A stretch of 64,000 nucleotides of DNA. Origin: Xylogone sp. PMI_703. Its lineage: Eukaryota; Ascomycota; Leotiomycetes. Position 1 is the stretch's first letter, and every line of letters starts with the position of its first letter. Under the pieces are notes generated by a model that was given only the letters and a program-made list of their open reading frames with translations, was not told where the DNA came from and did no database searches. Positions 1 through 11,713 of the stretch are shown here, one piece after another. A program made the translations under genes and the position numbers. The stretch is from contig JAJTUQ010000003.1 in assembly GCA_021399445.1 (NCBI GenBank), forward strand, positions 1,674,001 to 1,738,000. Direction: 5' to 3'.

Positions 1-2664
1 CGGCAAGGAATATATGGTAGCGAAGATATTGCAGTTATCACCCCTTACCTAGGGCAGCTCCAGAAAATCAGAAAACGGCTTTCAAACTCATTTGAGATTG
101 TGGTCGGAGATAGAGATCAAGAGGAATTAGAAGCTACAGGACTGGAAGAGATGGAAGCCTCTCCTCCCGGTCAAGAGGGCAAAGTACAGAAGACAACTCT
201 CCTCAAGGCCTTGAGAATAGCAACCGTCGACAATTTTCAGGGCGAAGAAGCAAAAGTTGTTGTGGTTTCGCTAGTGAGAAGCAACGACGAGAATAATTGT
301 GGGTTTCTGAAGACCTCCAATCGTATTAATGTCTTGTTGAGTCGTGCCCGGCATGGGATGTATATCATTGGTAATTCACGAACCGCGAGACCCGTTCCAA
401 TGTGGGACAAGGTTATTTCAATCCTAGAAAAATCGAACAATATTGGTCCTAGTCTTGCACTTTGTTGTCCTCGACATAAGGATACGCCAATCCAGGTATC
501 TACACCTGATGATTTTGCTCGTTTGGCACCTGAAGGTGGTTGTGCCCTGAAGTGTGCTTGGCGATTACAGTGCGGTCATTCTTGCCCAAACAAGTGCCAT
601 TCCACATCTCTACACCATGCGGTTCGTTGCCTTGAGCGTTGTCCCAGGACGAAGAAAGGTTGCGAGCATGCGTGTCCCAAATACTGCGGAGATCCATGCG
701 ACAAAGAATGTCAAGTGGTGATGCACAATATCAGATTGCGCTGCGGACACATAGCGAAGACCTTGAAGTGCCATGAAACTCAGCATCTGGAAGGGGTTCA
801 ATGCCAAGTGAGAATTGAACAAATAGTTCCTCGGTGCAAACATAAGGCAATGGTTCGTTGCCATGAGTTACCACTCACGGACGACTACGTATGTACTGCG
901 ACCTGTGGAACAGCGCTGAACTGTGGACATAACTGCACTTACGCCTGCAAAGATTGCAACATTAAGGAAGAAGGCAAACCCATACAGACCTTACATGGGG
1001 CCTGTAAGACTCCATGCGGTAGGCCTTACAGCACTTGTAGCCATAGCTGTAATGCCCCGTGTCATGGCGAACAGCCCTGCCCCCTTTGCACCTCGCCGTG
1101 CGAAGTAAGCTGTGCACATTCAAAGTGCCAAAAATTGTGCCAAGAGCCGTGTATTCCGTGTGCTGAAGACTGTTCTTGGTCTTGTCCGCATCGTGGAAAA
1201 TGTCCATTACCATGTGCAGTACCGTGCAATCTATTACCTTGCTCGGAACGTTGCTCAGCAATCTTGGAGTGCGGACACAGGTGTCCATCTATCTGCGGAG
1301 AGAAATGCCCCAGCACAAGATTTTGTCAAACCTGTGCTAATACCGAGACCAAGGAAATGGTAGCGGACTTCATTCTATCATCTACATACGAGGAAGTGGA
1401 TCTAGACGAGACTCCATGTATGTTTCCACCATGTGGCCATATTCTGACCGTCGAGAGTATGGATGGACATATGGGCATGTCAGACATCTATATAAGTGAT
1501 GCAGAAGGCAAATTTATAGGCTTAAAGGGTGTTTCTGAGCCATTCTCTAAATCTAGCATGAAGAGTTGCCCAACTTGTCGTGGACCATTGCGGAGTCTCA
1601 ATCGATATGGCCGGATTGTTCGTAGAGCATTGATTGATGAGGCAACGAAGAGGTTTATCGTATGGGCCAACATCGGTTTCGGACCACTAGAGGCCAGGAT
1701 GCGAGAAATTGAAGAAAACCTCCGTGGAGCATCTCATGATGGAGACATTATGAAAGAAGGCACGGCATTGGAAACACTTCAACTGAAAGGAACCTGCGAC
1801 GAACAGATCTCCAAGATTGGACCCATTGTAAAGAAGCAGGACCTGTATAAGCCGATTTTGGAGCTCCGAAAGAATATCAAGAGCTTTCTTCAGCAGGTCG
1901 ATGAAACAGAACAGCCTTTTGGTCGTATCTTTGACCTTGTTCAAGATTCTCGCCGACATCGTGGTATTGAGGTTGAATTCACATGGAACAGCGAAATTTT
2001 GCAAGTTCGAAACCGCATCTTGACCACAGTTCTGTTGCTACGGTGCGATCACACGATCTTGATCACCTTTTTGAAGAACTGCAAAGCTAAGAAAGGAACA
2101 AATGTGCCCAACGTCAATGTTGACTTCAGCATCAATAGAAGAGAATGCGAGGAATTAATAGCCGAATGCGATGTGAAGAGTCAGATAGCTGCCAGTGTCG
2201 AGGGTCACTTATACTGGGCCAGGTTTGTCGCTCTAGAGCGCGGTATAGCAGAGATGGAATCAACTGAATTACTGCAGACCATGACGAGTCTGGTGGACGA
2301 AGCCAGAGATCATCTGAAACAAGCAGAGGCAATATGCATAAGATACCCTGGACAGACCGCTGGTATGCTGAATGAAGTTGAAGAAGTCAAAAGTATGCTG
2401 CGCGATTCAACATTCTATCTGCCAGTTAGCAATGAGGAAAAGGCAGCCGTGTATGCTGCCATGGCTCGAGAATTTCGGGGCACGGGACACTGGTACTACT
2501 GTGAAAATGGGCATCCTTTCACCATTGGAGAATGCGGTATGCCAATGGAACGAGCTCGATGTCCCCAATGTGATGCCCAGATCGGTGGTCAAGGTCATCA
2601 AGCTGTAGATGGTGTTCAGCGTGCAACGGATATTGAGGAGCTGTTTGGTGGGGTCCGTATTTAA
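1..2664 (+). CDS. ZNFX1-like helicase / NF-X1 zinc finger protein, 3' part
   Basis: The reading frame is open from base 1, so the 5' part lies outside the window; 887 codons are visible. The first 140 residues hold the end of a UPF1-like superfamily 1 helicase: VITPYLGQL near the start, then VDNFQGEEAKVV and a NVLLSRARHGMYIIGN-type motif VI. Residues about 180-446 are a Cys/His-dense run of NF-X1-type fingers. A helical middle follows. The last 60 residues hold WYYCENGHPF...GECG and RCPQC, the RZ-type finger found in ZNFX1 and RNF213. This order (helicase, NF-X1 fingers, RZ finger) matches ZNFX1 relatives, which act in RNA surveillance and small-RNA pathways. The role here is inferred from the family. 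Confidence 0.9.
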   Translation, partial: RQGIYGSEDIAVITPYLGQLQKIRKRLSNSFEIVVGDRDQEELEATGLEEMEASPPGQEGKVQKTTLLKALRIATVDNFQGEEAKVVVVSLVRSNDENNCGFLKTSNRINVLLSRARHGMYIIGNSRTARPVPMWDKVISILEKSNNIGPSLALCCPRHKDTPIQVSTPDDFARLAPEGGCALKCAWRLQCGHSCPNKCHSTSLHHAVRCLERCPRTKKGCEHACPKYCGDPCDKECQVVMHNIRLRCGHIAKTLKCHETQHLEGVQCQVRIEQIVPRCKHKAMVRCHELPLTDDYVCTATCGTALNCGHNCTYACKDCNIKEEGKPIQTLHGACKTPCGRPYSTCSHSCNAPCHGEQPCPLCTSPCEVSCAHSKCQKLCQEPCIPCAEDCSWSCPHRGKCPLPCAVPCNLLPCSERCSAILECGHRCPSICGEKCPSTRFCQTCANTETKEMVADFILSSTYEEVDLDETPCMFPPCGHILTVESMDGHMGMSDIYISDAEGKFIGLKGVSEPFSKSSMKSCPTCRGPLRSLNRYGRIVRRALIDEATKRFIVWANIGFGPLEARMREIEENLRGASHDGDIMKEGTALETLQLKGTCDEQISKIGPIVKKQDLYKPILELRKNIKSFLQQVDETEQPFGRIFDLVQDSRRHRGIEVEFTWNSEILQVRNRILTTVLLLRCDHTILITFLKNCKAKKGTNVPNVNVDFSINRRECEELIAECDVKSQIAASVEGHLYWARFVALERGIAEMESTELLQTMTSLVDEARDHLKQAEAICIRYPGQTAGMLNEVEEVKSMLRDSTFYLPVSNEEKAAVYAAMAREFRGTGHWYYCENGHPFTIGECGMPMERARCPQCDAQIGGQGHQAVDGVQRATDIEELFGGVRI

Positions 2665-3159
2665 TGAGGAGGGCACCTATGGAGGGTGTTAAAAGAAACA
2701 AGACAAGGAATCATATTTCATCTCAAACGCCAAACACAAAAGAATGGTCTCGATTTTATTCGGATAGATTTAGTCTGTAGGTCCGTAATTCATCATGCAT
2801 TACCTAAATTACACAAATAGAACGGCTCTGTTCAGCTTCTCAGGGCGTAATATATATGTGGCTCGCCGTATTTGCCATTCGATATGTCAGCTATGAAACT
2901 TAATGCCCAGTAGAGTGTTGCGTCCTATGAACTATAAGTACAGCTGACTTTACGTGCAAGACCGGAGGCTATCTATTTAGGCGGCTCAAGGCGTTGAAAG
3001 GTTTCACTTAACAGACTGGAACTAAGACATAGCCAAATCACAGTCGGGAATGTCATCATTGGTGCCTCAACAGAATCTGAATATCATCATTCTTATAATA
3101 TCAAACAAGCCATTCAATCTTCTTCGTTGAGCGCTAAGCTCGAAGCAGGTAAACTTGAA
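2665..3159. other. Intergenic, convergent gene ends
   Basis: This lies between the helicase stop and the stop of the opposite-strand transporter. It is AT-rich and carries no supported gene, repeat or RNA. Confidence 0.5.
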
Positions 3160-4987
3160 TCAAAACTGATACCGGAACTCCGGTGCTCTATCAGTCCACT
3201 CATCAGCCGGCACAGTCTTTCCTTCGGCAATCATGCGATCCTTGAGTGCCTCTCTCTTCTTGTAAATGAAGAAGAGTACCCACCAACCGAACCATGCTAC
3301 TCCGATAGATGCCAAGCTCCATCCGTGTCCCATAAGGTATCGCGGTGCATCAGTGGACTGATAGATCTGTCCCGCAACGATGCCGCCAACATTCGCAAGT
3401 CCAAGATGTACACCCAGACTAGCTGCCCGTTTTCCATCTGGGGCACAGTTGATACTATGCCAGCCAATGTTTGTACCGGTAATCAGGTAACAGGAGGCAC
3501 TAATGAGGTAGGTTGAGAAATACCAGACACCTGCTGATTGCTTTGAGAGAAGGATCGAATAGCCAATGATTCCAAGGGGAGCTGTGACTATAAGAGAGAT
3601 GAAACGTGCTTTATATCTGTCTGCTAATATTGCGCCAACGGCGTAGCAGATGGCACCGACGACATTTACTGTCATGTGGTTAGTTTGAGAAGGAAATTTT
3701 AATAGAAGGTAGAGCGCGTGTATATACCTGGAATAACGAGATATTGAGCTTGCATTGTGGAGTAATGAAAGCCATTCTTGAGAATAACTGGAAGGAAAGT
3801 ACCGAATCCTATATAGATGTTAGACCAATTTAGAGAATGCATGTCTGCATGATAACAAGGAGGTAAGCGTACCATAGATGATGGTAGCGCAGAAGACTTG
3901 GATGAAGCCGTGCAGCCACGTCTTTATATCACCTGCCGCATGTTTGACATCCTTCTTGGTATACTTTCCATCTCCACCACTGTAAGCTGCCATCTGTTCT
4001 TGCCGGATTTTCATAACTTCCTTATCTTCTTGATTCAGAAAGTATGCGGTTGAGTAGGATTTGGGAATTGCGAAGTAGCATCCGACCGCGAACACAATAG
4101 TTGCTAGGCCTTCGATGATATATAACCTAGATAGCGTGTCAATTATATATGAATCTTAGTTGTAGAAAGTCGGAATTATATACCATCTCCACCCTGCATA
4201 GTTCGCAGTTCCATCCATGAAGAGGATTCCGAAGGCAATAAGACCACCAAAAGCACCGGAAAGAGCGGATCCAACTGGCAAACTTGTGAGCAAAACTATT
4301 TAACATGAGAACTCAAGGGCAATAGAAAGCGTACCATAAAGGAAAGCAATGCGTGTTGCAACTTCTTCTCGTTTATACCAGTTGACCAAGAGCAGGGTCA
4401 TGGATGGGAAGAGGCAGCCTTCGAAGATGCCAAGTAGCAGTCTGCAAACCACAAGACCAGCAAAGTTTTGGATGAAGCCCGTGCAGAGACAGATTAAGCC
4501 CCAGCAAGCAGTGAGAATAGGAATTGCGATGTGGAATTGAACGCGCTTGACCCACATGGCGGTCGGAAACTGCACTTTGGTTAAATCTGTAGTGGAAGCA
4601 TTGGTCGGAGGCCAGGATCACATACTTCGGTCAAGATATAGAAGAGATAGAATATAGAAACGGCGATCTATGTTATCTATCAGCCTCAAATCTGGAATTT
4701 ATCAACCTGTCATAACTCACATTCAACTGATTGCCCTTTAGATGAATATCTTTAGACATGCCTTGGGTCGCGGCAAACCCGATATTGCCACGATCAAGAT
4801 AACTGATGAGTTGGAGTAGCAGAATGACGGGTGTGATGAATAGATCGAGTTTCCTGACGACTTTGGCCTCCTTCTTCTTGAACTCGACCTGCGCAGGGGT
4901 AAGTCCATTCTCATCATCAGATGCAACCTCGAGATGCGCATTCTCGTTGAACTCCTTTTCGTCTTTGATAGTCGGCTCAGACGCCAT
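3160..4987 (-). CDS. MFS transporter, ACS (allantoate permease-like) family
   Basis: Seven exons join in phase: 4987-4721, 4667-4626, 4569-4335, 4274-4184, 4126-3873, 3808-3728 and 3668-3160, giving 492 residues, the usual length for the family. The start is the ATG at 4987, just before a charged N-terminus. Membrane segment 1 ends in SYLDRGNIGFA, the signature of the anion:cation symporter family (Dal5, Tna1 and related). Further marks are GIFEGCLFPS and a loop rich in Lys and Gln between segments 6 and 7. Members import organic anions such as allantoate, nicotinate, biotin or pantothenate; the substrate cannot be read here. It is divergent from the ThDP enzyme at 6059, with 1.07 kb between the starts. 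Confidence 0.9.
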
Positions 4988-6058
4988 CTTGACGGGATGT
5001 TTTCTCTTCACTTGTCGGATGCTCTTGAAGAATGAACGACAACAGTAGCAATAACAGAACACGTTGATAGGAGAGAGAAATGGCAGCCTTCCTGATAGAA
5101 ACAAGATGGGCAGACAGGATGTTTCTCGTCCCTCTACCTGCTCTATTAACCTGGAGCTCTCGGACACGGCAGAGCCACTACCCCATGGGGAATCTAGCTA
5201 AGCAAGCCATGGGCTTTCGCACGTGGAGACTCCTCGCGAGCAGAAGGAAGACTAGGATTCCAAGAGCCCATAATAGTGCCGGATGCAGCTTCCACAGCAA
5301 TGCAGTCGCAGTGTCGTTAGTCGGTCTGGGATCTGTCGCACCGCCGCAAAGCTGTGGATATGCGCTAGGTCGGCCGTGGATTCTACCCAGCTCAATTCAA
5401 GTGCCCTAACACGGTCGAATCCATGGTCAGCGGACGTCTCCAACACCCGTCGTCCTTTTGCCCCTTCTACAGCGTGAGCTGGGTCGAGTGGTCGAATCGG
5501 GTTTGTGGCCGCCTAATAACCTGGAGCTGCCCCGATTCTGCCCCCTGCTACCCCGACTTCTCCAAAATGGAGAAGGACTCGCACGGTTGAGCCAAGAGCA
5601 ACCTCGATCCCACTCTCGACGCCCCTGTTGGACCTCTCGGGCGACGTCTCCCAGGGGATTGGAGACCCTACGATGCAGCTATTCTGTCCAAGATCATTGG
5701 GTCCTTCTTAATAAGAGTGGATATTAGACACAGCCCTGTGCATTTTATGAAGCTTGTTACGGCTTTATGCTATGCTAGATGGTGTTTTGGGTCACTTCTA
5801 CAAGCTTTCACAGTATATTTTTCAGTGGGCACGTGTGCGGGGCATCTGTAGCTCCCCCTCTTCAAGCTCCTGCTTTTAGCTGATTGAACTAAGGGGAAAG
5901 TTCCTGACAGTTTCTCTCTCTTTTTCCGATTTAATTGTACATTCGAAAAGATAAAAGTATTAATAAACCGGAATCCCAGAGAAGGAAATCCAAACTCTTT
6001 TTTTTTTTCATATTTCTCAATTATTTTTCTGTCCTTCCCTCTACACACGCTTCCGGCC
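4988..6058. promoter_or_regulatory. Divergent promoter region, transporter / ThDP enzyme
   Basis: This separates the two start codons. Bases 5100-5700 are clearly richer in GC than the flanks and contain short open frames on both strands with no recognisable protein features. Bases 5930-6058 are pyrimidine-rich just before the plus-strand ATG, as is common in fungal 5' leaders. No specific operator can be named. Confidence 0.4.
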
Positions 6059-7973
6059 ATGTCTCCTGTTGCTCGCCTCTCTGAAGATGTCCCAAACTTG
6101 CCTAATGGAGCGCCGAAGGCAGGTTGGGCTTCTGATTACCTCGCGGTGCAGCTCAGCAAACTGCATATTCCATACATTGTAATGGTTCCGGGTTCCTCAT
6201 ACCGTGGTCTCCATGATAGTATTGTAAATCTCAATGGCAATGCCACTCCCGAGATGGTCATCTGTCTCCACGAGGAGCACTCAGTTGCGATTGCTCACGG
6301 TTACGCCAAGGTAACTGGGAAACCATTGGCAATTGGTCTACATGCCAATGTTGGACTGATGCACGCTTCGATGGCGGTTTTCAATGCGTTTATTGACCGA
6401 GTGCCAATGGTAATGATTGGAGCTACGGGGCCAATGGATACGACAAAGAGGAGACCGTGGATCGATTCAACTCACTCTGCTGTCGACATCGCGTCAATCG
6501 TAAGAAACTATGTTAAATGGGATGATCAACCTACGAGTGTCAATTCTGCAGTTCGAAGTTTAATCAAGGCTACCGCTGTTACATCTGTCAAGCCCTGTGC
6601 GCCAACAATGGTGGTTCTTGACGTTGGATTGCAGGAGTCCAAAGTGGAAGAGAGCGAGGTTAAGATGCCTGATACCGAGAGGTATTTGACTCAATCTTCG
6701 GCAGGTGCAAGTCAATACGATGTAAAGAGAGTTGCGGAAGCATTGAAGCAATCGAAGAAGGCGCTATTCATGTTTGGACGACTGGACCGAACACAAAAAG
6801 GCTGGGATGAGAGAGTCAAGCTGGCAGAGACGTTCGATGCCAAGGTCATAAGTATGTGAAATGAATCAGGTCCCCATTCATACATTTTCCGTGTGTGTCA
6901 GAGTTTTGCTTTGGGATATGCCAAATACTGACATGTTTTCTATTTTCCCAGCTGATATCAAGCAACCCGTGTCCTTCCCTACAACACATAGACTTCATCC
7001 CGCACCACCAGCTCTATTCCTCGCACCAGACGCCGCCAAACTGATTAGAGAAGCCGATTTAATCATCTCTTTTGACTGGGTCGATCTGGCGGGATTCTTC
7101 ACTGCAGCAGGCGCAAGTGAGCCGAGTGCAAAAACCATTGAAATCACCCTCGATACAATGCTGCACAACGGCTGGTCGAAAGACCACTTCGAGACTCCCC
7201 CAGCAGACTATAGCATTTTTGCTGATCCTGATAAATTTATATCCGACCTCGTTGAGCATTTATCTTCCGCAAAGCTAGAAGGCTTCCCTAACTCCTCTTG
7301 GCCAGTCACTGAGCCCTCCTCATCCCTGAAGGAACTCAAGCTTGATGACGAAGAGATCTTCCAGGGCGATCTGGCTGCCGCGTTATACTCGGTGATCAAA
7401 CCAGAAGACATGTGCATCATTCGCCTCCCGTTGAGTTTCCGAGGCGGCGACCTTCTGGCAACTCATCCTCTCGCCTACCTAGGTATGGATGGCGGAGCTG
7501 GTATTGGCTCTGGACCAGGTCAAGCCGTTGGCTCAGCTCTAGCGCTAAAAGACTCTCCCCTCGTTCCTGTAGCTATTCTAGGCGATGGTGATTTCCTTAT
7601 GGGCGTAAACGCCATCTGGACAGCTCCTCGATATCGGATTCCAGTATTGATTATCGTGTCGAATAACGCTAGCTTCTTCAACGATGAGGTTCACCAGGAA
7701 CGTGTCGCGAATGCGAGAAACAGACCAGCTGAGAACAAGTGGATTGGTATGAGGCTTGATGATCCATTACCGGATATTGGAAGGATTTCAGAAGGTATGG
7801 GATTGAAGACTGTGGGACCACAGATCCGAGATAGGAGTGAATTGAAGGGTAAGCTAGAGGAGGCGATAAAGAGAGTGAGAGCAGGCGAGTCGGTTGTGGT
7901 TGATATCAGAGTTATGCCATATGACTACGGATCGTCGTTTGATGGTAAAGGAAGCAGTATGAAGCGAAAATAA
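6059..7973 (+). CDS. Thiamine diphosphate-dependent enzyme (acetolactate synthase / benzoylformate decarboxylase-like)
   Basis: There are two exons, 6059-6851 and 6952-7973, with a GTATGT...TTTCCCAG intron, giving 604 residues. The N-terminal pyrimidine domain has VMVPGSS and HEEHSVAIAHGYA (Glu72/73 is the likely cofactor-activating residue). The C-terminal domain has the ThDP/Mg motif starting GDGD at about residue 475 and ending in NN at about 502. Family members make or break C-C bonds next to a 2-oxo acid or acyl-CoA. The exact substrate is not readable: benzoylformate decarboxylase, oxalyl-CoA decarboxylase and ALS-like enzymes share these motifs. The divergent ACS transporter could import its substrate (inference). 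Confidence 0.88.
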
Positions 7974-9478
7974 GAATTGGATAATGCATATGGTCTTCTT
8001 TAGGGGTTAAGGTAGTCAAGTTTTTGATATCATGGCATTATTTGGCCTTAGAGAGGGTAAACTCATTACACAAATTTAGATAGTTATGCAACAAGTTATT
8101 AGCCACTTATTTGTGCCTATGCAACGCACTATATATCTGGGTATCATACGTTTTTACGATACATAAAAAGGGCTTGTTTTTAGAGACGCGTGTTTGGGTC
8201 CATGTGTGTAACTGGTGCAAAGATTTAGTAGTATTGAAGTAAAGCCTCATTTCAAAATTCAAGTTTAGCAAGGTAAATTATGCCAGCTATCATTATCCAA
8301 CAACCGGATCCCCGGAACTCTGAGAAGTTCCATAAGAAGAAGCAGACCATGATCTCACCACTTCCCAGATATCATTAAGTGGAGTCTTCGTATTCCATAG
8401 TAGCACATCGCCACAACACCAAGAACTAAGGCGTCTACTTTATCACAAATTATTCCCTTGACTCAATATAGCATTGTGGTTTTGCTAGGCCAGAACAGGG
8501 CAAAGAGCAGAAGCAGTAATTACCCCAAATTTTCCTTACTCGCCACCTTTGCCGTCTCTAATTTCACTCCCAGCCACGCCCTCTTTATGCAAGTACCCCA
8601 ACTTCCCAAACCCGGGAATATGGATCCTATTACACAGTACAGTACCTGGGAAATCCGTAGGAATGGTTGATAATCTACACATGGGTCTTATAGGTCGTAG
8701 GATTCGCCAAGAAAGTGAATATCTCAATAAATGTACGGTAGAATCTATATGATGCAGAATCTATGGTGGATGTGTGGACTTCTTATCAGATCGGCTGTTG
8801 CATACTTCACAATCCCAATAATCAATAGACTACAGACTAATGTGCGGTGATTCTTCCATACTATAGTCTCTCAGCCGCAGATCTGCAAAATAACCAGAGG
8901 ATAGATAGAGGAGTGAGATCAATAAGCCTAGGCTTCACTCTTTTTGAATTAACAGTTACTGTGATGCTCCCATGATCAGGCCACTGACACCCGTTTGCTA
9001 TCGTCCTAGACTCATGTTGTAGAAATCGTGGATAATTTCTCATCACGCGGCCTTATCAGATCACATAGCACTCGGAAATTTGCCTCCTTAAGCAGCTGAT
9101 GCGGCCCAGAATATAACTGGGTGCAGGGATAGAGGGTTGCCGCAGCTCACGTAGTATCATCTGAGGCTTTTGCGACGGCTGAAGCTCGAGAAGCCCCCAG
9201 GTAGAAGGAAAATAGAACAGAATAAGCCGCTTTTCTATGTAATGAAGTTGAATAAAATAATTTCCGGCACAAATTGTTAATTATTGTTGTAGCTTTTAAG
9301 ATATTTTTAAATATAGCTCACAAGGGGAAGGTATTCGCAAGTTATTTCGGGATAGTTTACTTATTTGACATCTATAAAGATGAAGAAGCAGCCATGAAAT
9401 TGTCCAGCTAGACAGGATAGAAAACTTGAATTAATTTTGGTGATATACATTCTATGTTCACGCCATACAATTTTCGCT
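7974..9478. other. Intergenic, no gene seen
   Basis: 1.5 kb between convergent gene ends. The short frames (for example 8458-8752) show no motif, sensible splice sites or start context. No repeat is obvious beyond a short hairpin near 8141-8162. Confidence 0.4.
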
Positions 9479-10679
9479 TCACGGCAATCCAACACGCATA
9501 CTGGTCTTCTCGTTCAGACCCCAGGCATAACTCGAGTCATCATGCACTGTGGTTCGCCTCATATCCCGCCTGTACTTACCCTCATAGGATCCACCATGAG
9601 CACGGTGCATAACAGCAGTGTTATCCCAGAGCACTAGATCACCGGCATTTTGCCACTCAACAGATAGAACGTACTTATCTTGAGTCGCATGAGCAAGCAA
9701 ACGCTCAATCAGCTCAGTGCCCTCTTTTTCGGGTAGCCCTTCAATATGATGCATGTGATTGCCAACGTAGATAACTGGTCTTCCCGAGCGCTCGTGCACT
9801 TGTAGAATCTTGTGCCGAGAGAAGTAGCCTGTTTGAGGATCCAGATGGGAGAAGAATTCAGGGGCAGCCTTCCTGCGGGAGTGGAGAAGGGAGTGGTCGC
9901 AAATGTAGTCATTGTCTTCTAATTGCTTCTTTAGATCCGCTGGTAGATCTTCATATGCGGCGCGTAGGTCAGCAAAGTCAGTATTGCCTCCTTCGCCTCG
10001 TGGCGGGATCTCATGAGCTCGGAGCAATGAGAAGCCAGCTCGACGGGGATTAAAAGACGAGTCGCAGTGGAAGAGATTGTTTCCCTGGATTGCACAGGTC
10101 AGTCATCGGTCAATGGGGTCTTATGGTGACAATACCTTGCCGTAATACCAACGATGGCTTCCTGGCTTGACCAAGCTGCCATCTTCTTCAATGTTGCCAA
10201 CGTCGAATAGTTCCTTATACTTGAAGCGGAATGGACGACCTGCCTGAATATGAGGAGTCACATCATCAAGCTCGCCGAGCCTTTCAGAAAATTGGACATG
10301 GAGCTCATCGTTGAGTTTGGCGTGACGGAAGACAAGGACTCCATACTATGTGGTGATTAGTTAATAGAATCCACCCAAATAGGGGCTGGAAAATATGAAA
10401 AGGGGTAGTGAAGTAGCTGAGCATATGCTGGAAGTTGTGATATGTGGTAAAAGCAATCAAATAATGAATAAAGATAGAATTTTGGAGAAAGCTCCTCAAA
10501 GTCCACGCTTTTATTAACAACGGCTAGTTTATCCCACTTACCTTAGTGGCAGCGGCTCTGACCTCCTCGAATACTTCGTCCGGAACACGTTGAGAGAAAT
10601 CGACACCAGAGACCTCAGCTCCGAAAGTCGGGTGAAGAGGGTTAACCTTAATATGCTTGAACTCCTCTGCGTGAGGCAT
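9479..10679 (-). CDS. TauD/TfdA-family Fe(II)/2-oxoglutarate dioxygenase
   Basis: There are three exons, 10679-10542, 10345-10136 and 10084-9479, all in phase 0, giving 317 residues. The start MPHAEEF is followed by a typical fungal TauD N-terminus (VNPLHPTFGAEVSGVDF). The iron ligands are visible: HCD at His122/Asp124, and the distal His276 in MHRAHGG, followed by Arg about 292 for 2-oxoglutarate. Members hydroxylate and often cleave substrates such as taurine, sulfonates or aryloxyacetates (2,4-D). Fungal members annotated as 2,4-D dioxygenase have this layout, but the substrate is unknown here. Confidence 0.92.
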
Positions 10680-11713
10680 CTTGGGCGGATCAGCACAGTC
10701 GGTTGTATGTATAGAAGCAATGAATGAGCTGTATAAGTATGGTTGTTTTCCAAATTGAATCTTGAGAAATGATCACGCAATATGAAGCCCGGAATTTAAG
10801 TAACCGGATCAGTATGAGCTCAATAGTGTAAGTAAGATCCTGCGGATGATACGGTGGCGGTTCAGATGGTCTTCTTTCGACCCAGGACCAGGAGCCGGGT
10901 AATCGCCGGAGCACTCCAACACTCCCCGCACCCCGCAGCCGGCACTCGGATGACACCACCAAGTTGGGGTAGAGGAATAACTAGAGGTTAGAGGATCCCA
11001 TCTTTTACTAGGAACATTTGGCTGCCCTTAGAGAGCAGGTGACCCGCTGAAATACGACGGACTATGTGGAGCCCGGGCATTCCAGATTCCGTTGTGGAAT
11101 GACCCTTGCAGCGTTATTTGAGGGGGCCGCTGGACAATGATGGGCTCTACGGGAAAAGACTTCTCGGAGTTTGAATAGGGTCCTATGGTAATGGAGGTTA
11201 TAATCAATGATATCACTCATTATAATTTCCTAAGTGGCACCTGCATTTTCAATGGCGTAAGTCTTGTCAACTATGGGCATGCCCATACTTGAACATTGCC
11301 AATGGCTCTGAGGGTAAGATTCTATTTGATTCCATTTTACTAATTTGACTGATCCGGAATTATGTGTATGAGGCCATTGATGAAGGGATATTATAAATTA
11401 CTTATTGCGGTTACAGGAGTACCTACGATAGATGGTAACAGCGAGAGTAACAATGAACGACCGCCTCGTTATAATCTGCCAAGTACTTTGAAACTAGCCA
11501 CAAGCCGAAATAGATGGATAAAATGATCCGCAGCACCTGGTGTATTATTGCGTATGATGATAAACTAGAAATCTATCTCTCTCACCATGTGCCTCAAATC
11601 AGGACGCTTGTTTCTTGGATTAATTATGTATCATGGCTGAGAATATAACGTAGGAACCAAATTCCCGTCATATTTCCTAGATCGACTTGTAAACAGATAC
11701 TCGGAAAATGTAT
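10680..11713. other. Intergenic, upstream of the dioxygenase
   Basis: This is the promoter side of the dioxygenase and the 3' side of the carboxylesterase. Bases 10840-10960 are GC-rich with several CGG/CCG triplets (candidate Zn2Cys6 half-sites), unlike the AT-rich surroundings. No gene is supported. Confidence 0.35.

Noticed and set aside
5080..5727. Open frames in the GC-rich promoter region
   Set aside because: Frames are open on several strands at once, which follows from composition; no motif, splice pattern or start context supports a protein.
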